From: Paramecium octaurelia
Lineage: Eukaryota > Ciliophora > Oligohymenophorea > Peniculida > Parameciidae
Direction of reading: 5' to 3'
DNA length: 64,000 nt
NCBI GenBank assembly: GCA_905182995.1
Contig: CAJJDP010000007.1
Location: 310,049 to 374,048, forward strand
Shown: one piece after another, positions 60,514 through 64,000 of the stretch
How positions within the stretch are numbered: position 1 is the stretch's first letter
How the letters are laid out: the number at the start of each line of letters is the position of its first letter
Notes under the pieces: model-generated
The model's input: only the letters and a program-made list of their open reading frames with translations
Database searches by the model: none
What the model was told of the DNA's origin: nothing
Position numbers and translations under genes: made by a program

Positions 60514-61174
60514 TCATTAGGTCGATTGGAAATAGTTGTCAATATCCTCTTCCTATTGGAATATGCCCACTCTGTTAAAATAATACTAGTGGCTTTCAAA
60601 ATCTTAAAAGTTTAAATCTTCCTCCTAATTATTTATATTAAAAATAGAATACCTGTAGACATTATATTTCTGTGTCAATATAATTTTAATCATCACATAT
60701 CATTTGATTTGATGATTCTTAATTAGATCCACAAATATCTGTGGTTTCAGTGTCCTCATGTAATTTTTATTTTAGTAATAAATTCTGCTCTTAAATGATC
60801 TCTTAGGTCTTTCTTTATTCTTCAAGTTCCTTAATTCTCAAGTCTTTAAGCTTCTTTTTAAGTTTGTTTTGATTCTTTCTCAAGTAGCTTCTCAGAAATC
60901 CCATCTTTTCGTTAGAAAACTGCTTTATGTCGGCCGTGAGTAATTTCACCTTTTTGAATAGTTAAGTGTAGTCCTCAAGGGTTTTTTTGGGAATTCCCAC
61001 TATTTCGGCAGCTTAATTCAAGGTGACTTTGATTATTTCTCCGTTGTTAGTTTGTAATCCCTCAGTAAACATTAATCTCCATCTCTCAACTTTTTCAATT
61101 GCCTCACAAACCAGTCTTTCTTTAACTCTCTTGAAGGATTAGTGCTTATTAGTAATAGAAGTAGAAGTATACAT
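60514..61174 (-). CDS. Putative ciliate DNA-binding-type protein with coiled coil, 210 aa
   Basis: One 28-nt intron gives 211 codons ending at TGA (+ strand 60514-60516). Residues about 10-60 are basic helical (SFKRVKERLVCEAIEKVERW). Residues 48-70 (IIKVTLNQAAEIVGIPKKTL followed by EDYTQLFKKVK) look like a helix-turn-helix, recalling ciliate proteins with a repeated AAEIVGIxKKTL motif. A charged coiled coil follows (KLKKKLKDLRIKELEEQRK). The stop is 6 bases before the ATG of the MORN/C48 gene, and the two frames are in register, so the two may be one gene with an internal TGA. DNA binding is a guess from the helix pattern. Confidence 0.6.
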
Positions 61175-61290
61175 TTTTAAAAAGTAAAGTAATTTATGCT
61201 TTGAATTTTTCATAATTTCATGGTTTTAAAACATTCTTTAAAAGATACATAAACATATATTATATTTTACAATTCAATAAAGGTTTCGAA

Positions 61291-61937
61291 TCATGTCAAT
61301 TGAAATTTTTTTCTTTCTTGATCTTTATTCCAAATGACTCTAAACTCTGGAAGCTTAGTTTGACGAATCCTCTTTAAATAATTATTAAAGTCTTTTAGAG
61401 CAATTCTCAATTGTTTTTCTATTTTCTTGGATTGATTTAATTTTTTATCTAATTGTAACCTGGTTCTCCTACCTTTTCTCATTCCCTTACAGACTTACAA
61501 TATTATTGACTTAAATAAGTCTACTGTTAAAAATAAATTAAGTACGGCTTCAAAACTGTCGTGCTAATGCTTCTCACATGTTTAACAAATGAACCCATTC
61601 TTCTTCTTTGAGAAGTTGCATTTGTTATTTGCTCCCTATCAGATTGTAAAATCTTTCTATAAGTTTCTAACTATTCTTCATGATAGTGATCGAACTCCTC
61701 CAATTTTTTGTTTAGTCTATGACTTCTGAGTAATAAAGGGTCATTTTCCTTAAATAAAATATTTCAAATTACTTGTAGCTGCTCATTATTAGTATAATGA
61801 ATTCTCTTAAGCAAATTATGTTATTTAATCTTATTCAAGATTAAATCTATATTCTCTTACTTTTGAAGCCATTCTGGATTTTGTGGGGGTTTTTCGTAAA
61901 TGTTCAGTGTTAGTTCTGAAGAATACCTGAATGTCAT
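61291..61937 (-). CDS. Unknown basic helical protein, 198 aa
   Basis: Two introns (24 nt, GTAATTTGAAAT...TTTAAG; 26 nt, GTAAGTCTGTAA...AAAAG) give 199 codons ending at TGA (+ strand 61291-61293). Sequence: KPPQNPEWLQKQENIDLILN near residue 17, then a coiled coil (LNKKLEEFDHYHEEQLETYR), a basic segment (SQRRRMGSFVKHVRSISTT) and a second basic helix after the last intron (LKDFNNYLKRIRQTKLPEF). Without the last intron the frame stops at a TGA that overlaps a possible new ATG (ATGA), so a two-gene reading is possible but less natural. No family recognised. Confidence 0.6.
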
Positions 61938-62032
61938 TATTATAAAAATAATTTCTAAAGTTTCTGCATTATGTATTGAATCATATATACAAAATATAAA
62001 ATTGATGTTCTAATAAAAAGATTATTTTATGA

Positions 62033-63722
62033 TCATTTTTGCATCTTTTTTCTTTCTGCAATTTTCCTTCTAGCTTTTTTAGCTTAATAAAGCAATTTTA
62101 CAACTATTTTCAATGCCATTTAAATATTAAGACTAGTCAAGGCAAATCGAATATCCATTTCGGTGACATCAATATATTCAATATATTAATTAATTATTGG
62201 CTACTTACCGAAATCAGTTACCCAATCATCCATAATGATCTAATCAATTTTCAACCTTTTTTCAGGAGACTTTTATAATAAACCCTACAATAATTTAATA
62301 ATTGAATTTGAAAATCCTTAGGGCTAAGTAAAAGGTGGACTATATAACAATAATAACTAACTTGTCCTCCAATATTTGTTATCTCAACTCCATTGATTTC
62401 TAACTTGTAAATGGCAGTTTTCCATAGACCATCTAATACAGAGTTACTCCTCCTGCCCAGATATCAACTGGTTTTCCATCAAAATTCTATCCTAAATAAT
62501 AGACTCCATCCGTACCTTTAAATACCTCTGGAGCTAAGTATGCTTGAGTGCCTGTCTAATTGGATATGCGACCATCTCCTCCGTCTTCCATGATATGAGA
62601 AACTCCGAAATCTGCAATCTTAAGCTAATTGTTTATGTTGACTAATAGGTTTTCTGGTTTTATATCTCTATGAATCACATTGACACATTCATGTACTGAA
62701 TATTGAATACTATTTTACAGTAATACAACCCTTTTATAAAATCAGAAAAGTAATGGCGACATTGCTCTTCTGTCAATTTAAGCAAGGGATTTTTGTCCTC
62801 AATTTCATCCAATATGTTGGAGGTAGTTTTCTATTTTTTAAAGAACCCTTTGCTTAAGATACTTCCTTTGCCCATGTATTCCATAACCAAATAGAGCTTA
62901 TCTTTGTTTGGGTCATCGATTACCTCAAATAATTGAACTACGTTTTCGTGGGATATCTAATTAACAGTCCTGATACCTTTTTCATGATGGCTATTTCTCT
63001 TTCTAACATGGTATAAGCATTTGATTTTGAAAGCAGTTTCTTTTTTAACTTTTTTTTATTTGCTATTTTAATTGCCTAAGAAATTGAGTTAATATATCTA
63101 CAAAGATTTCGCCTTTAAAATTTTATGCTTTTTTCACTTTTCCAAAGGCTCCTTGTCCCAATGATTCTAGGACAGTATATTAGTTAATTTATGCCATGCC
63201 TTCTTCATTTACACTCTTCTCCAAATGTGAAGTTTGGACCACTTCTAGTGTGTGTTAGACTTATAAGGATTTCCTGGGTTGCTTCTGTCTCTGAGAGCTT
63301 AGCATCTAGGATTCCTTAATGCTCAAATATTTCTCCATTGATATTTCTACTTTCTCATACGATTTACTCAATCTTACTTCAATTTTCTTTGATTTCCTAA
63401 TAACATCAATCAAATTTGTAGTTGCATACTCAAGGAAGGGCTTCTTGATCCCTGGAGACTTCGCATTAAAGGCTTACAAATTTTATGGATTTTGATTTAG
63501 AACTATTCTAGAAGGCACATTTCTGACTATTTCAAGAAGATTAGTCTAATGTTTGAGTTTATTTTTATGCGAAAACAAAGTTGTATCATCCCATCTGAGA
63601 TTAAAATCACTGGGATCTGTTTTCAATCTTTCAGGCTCTTAAAGTAGAGATAGCATCCTTACCAGTCTAAATCATAGATACCTATAATTGTTTAACTGAT
63701 TGTTTGATGTCCCACTGCCCAT
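62033..63722 (-). CDS. CaMKK/SNF1-kinase-kinase-like protein kinase, 516 aa
   Basis: Six introns (24, 26, 20, 23, 24 and 22 nt) give 517 codons ending at TGA (+ strand 62033-62035). The N-terminus MGSGTSN has Gly2, suited to myristoylation. After about 170 residues of linker comes the kinase: YTVLESLGQGAFGKVKKA, FAIKIANKKKL, YLVMEYMGKGSI, VIHRDIKPENLLV, LKIADFGVSHIME, GTQAYLAPEVF, GKPVDIWAGGVTLYQMVYGK and the closing DDWVTDFG. GVTLYxxVYGKxPF and ADFGVS are typical of Ca2+/calmodulin-dependent kinase kinases and related AMPK-activating kinases. The tail KKARRKIAERKKMQK is basic and could bind calmodulin; this is inference. All catalytic residues are present. Confidence 0.9.
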
Positions 63723-63754
63723 ATATATTATATTCAATAAATTATTATTGAATT

Positions 63755-64000
63755 ATGCAATCCGAAGACAATGAGTGGTAAAAAGTGGTTCAGACCACCA
63801 CCAAAATAGATTAATAAATCAAGAATATCAAATTGAGATTATAGTCAGCATTGACATAGCTTATCATTCAATCCGAAGAAAATAATAAAATTAGCAATCC
63901 TGAACCAATCCTTCCAAAAACCAATGTTCCTTTGATCATACAACATACCAGCAGATCTATTGAAAAGAGAGACAAACCTGCAATCAGACAGTGTGCATCT
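63755..64000 (+). CDS. Start of an unknown protein, cut by the window edge
   Basis: ATG 63755 opens a frame that reaches the end of the window (82 codons) with no TGA. It starts MQSEDNEWQKVVQTTTKIDQ, then a helical segment (IKNIKLRLQSALTQLIIQ) and a more polar part with prolines (NPEPILPKTNVPLIIQHTS). Divergent from the CaMKK-like gene with 32 bases between starts. Too short to identify. Confidence 0.55.

Noticed and set aside
61291-61482. Separate 63-aa basic protein starting at an ATG that overlaps a TGA
   Set aside because: A 26-nt intron with GTAAG start joins it in frame to the gene upstream with exon sum divisible by three, so it is the last exon.
62033-62120. An extra intron or fusion at the 3' end of the CaMKK-like kinase
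   Set aside because: Recounting the T run at 62,036-62,040 shows that the TGA is in frame without any further intron; the exon sum is exactly 517 codons.

Overview
The window reads as ciliate macronuclear DNA, most likely from the Paramecium aurelia group. The sequence is about three quarters A+T. Reading frames stay open for hundreds to thousands of codons only if TAA and TAG are read as glutamine and TGA is the only stop. Genes are packed tightly, with gaps of 6 to 300 bases in most places. Nearly all introns are 20-32 nt long and run from GTA to TAG or AAG. I used this code and these introns to build every model; for almost every multi-exon gene the exon lengths sum to a multiple of three with a terminal TGA. 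No tRNA, rRNA, CRISPR array, transposon or terminator was recognised.

Layout. 1-4.4 kb: 3' end of an ammonium transporter, a WD40 protein, a possible gene relic, a tiny MGC- protein, and an MBOAT acyltransferase. 4.4-15.8 kb: a 1,707-residue protein with two NDP-kinase-like segments, a calcium-dependent protein kinase, and a coiled-coil/EF-hand protein. 15.9-26.8 kb: an E2-like protein lacking its cysteine, a 1,751-residue coiled-coil protein, S-adenosylmethionine synthetase, a small-Tim-like protein and a NEK10-like armadillo-kinase. 27.4-39.5 kb: glycogen phosphorylase, a glycine-zipper protein, a dual-specificity phosphatase, a ULK/Atg1-like kinase, a C2HC zinc-finger gene with a frameshift, and an FtsJ-type methyltransferase. 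39.6-46.5 kb: a 1,622-residue membrane protein, then thioredoxin reductase. 46.5-55.3 kb: small proteins, relics, a coiled-coil protein, a TALE homeodomain gene, an ankyrin protein, a PKA regulatory subunit and a small orphan. 55.7-64 kb: a cyclin, a coiled-coil protein, a MORN plus Ulp1/C48-type peptidase gene, a putative DNA-binding-type protein, an orphan, a CaMKK-like kinase and the start of one more gene.

The clearest special case is the thioredoxin reductase. Its last four codons read Gly-Cys-TGA-Gly followed by a TGA stop, so selenocysteine is inserted at TGA in a code where TGA is the only stop. A structure with the parts of a SECIS element lies in its 3' region (44,798-44,836), and a perfect 9-bp hairpin starts 8 nt after the Sec codon. 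Other points of interest are the MORN/C48 fusion with an in-frame TGA just upstream, the TALE homeodomain, the NDPK-like giant, and a one-base frameshift at an A8 run.

The genes do not form a pathway. Signalling genes are frequent (five kinases, one PKA-R, one phosphatase), but the order looks like ordinary ciliate gene packing. All identifications come from reading motifs by eye; no search was run.
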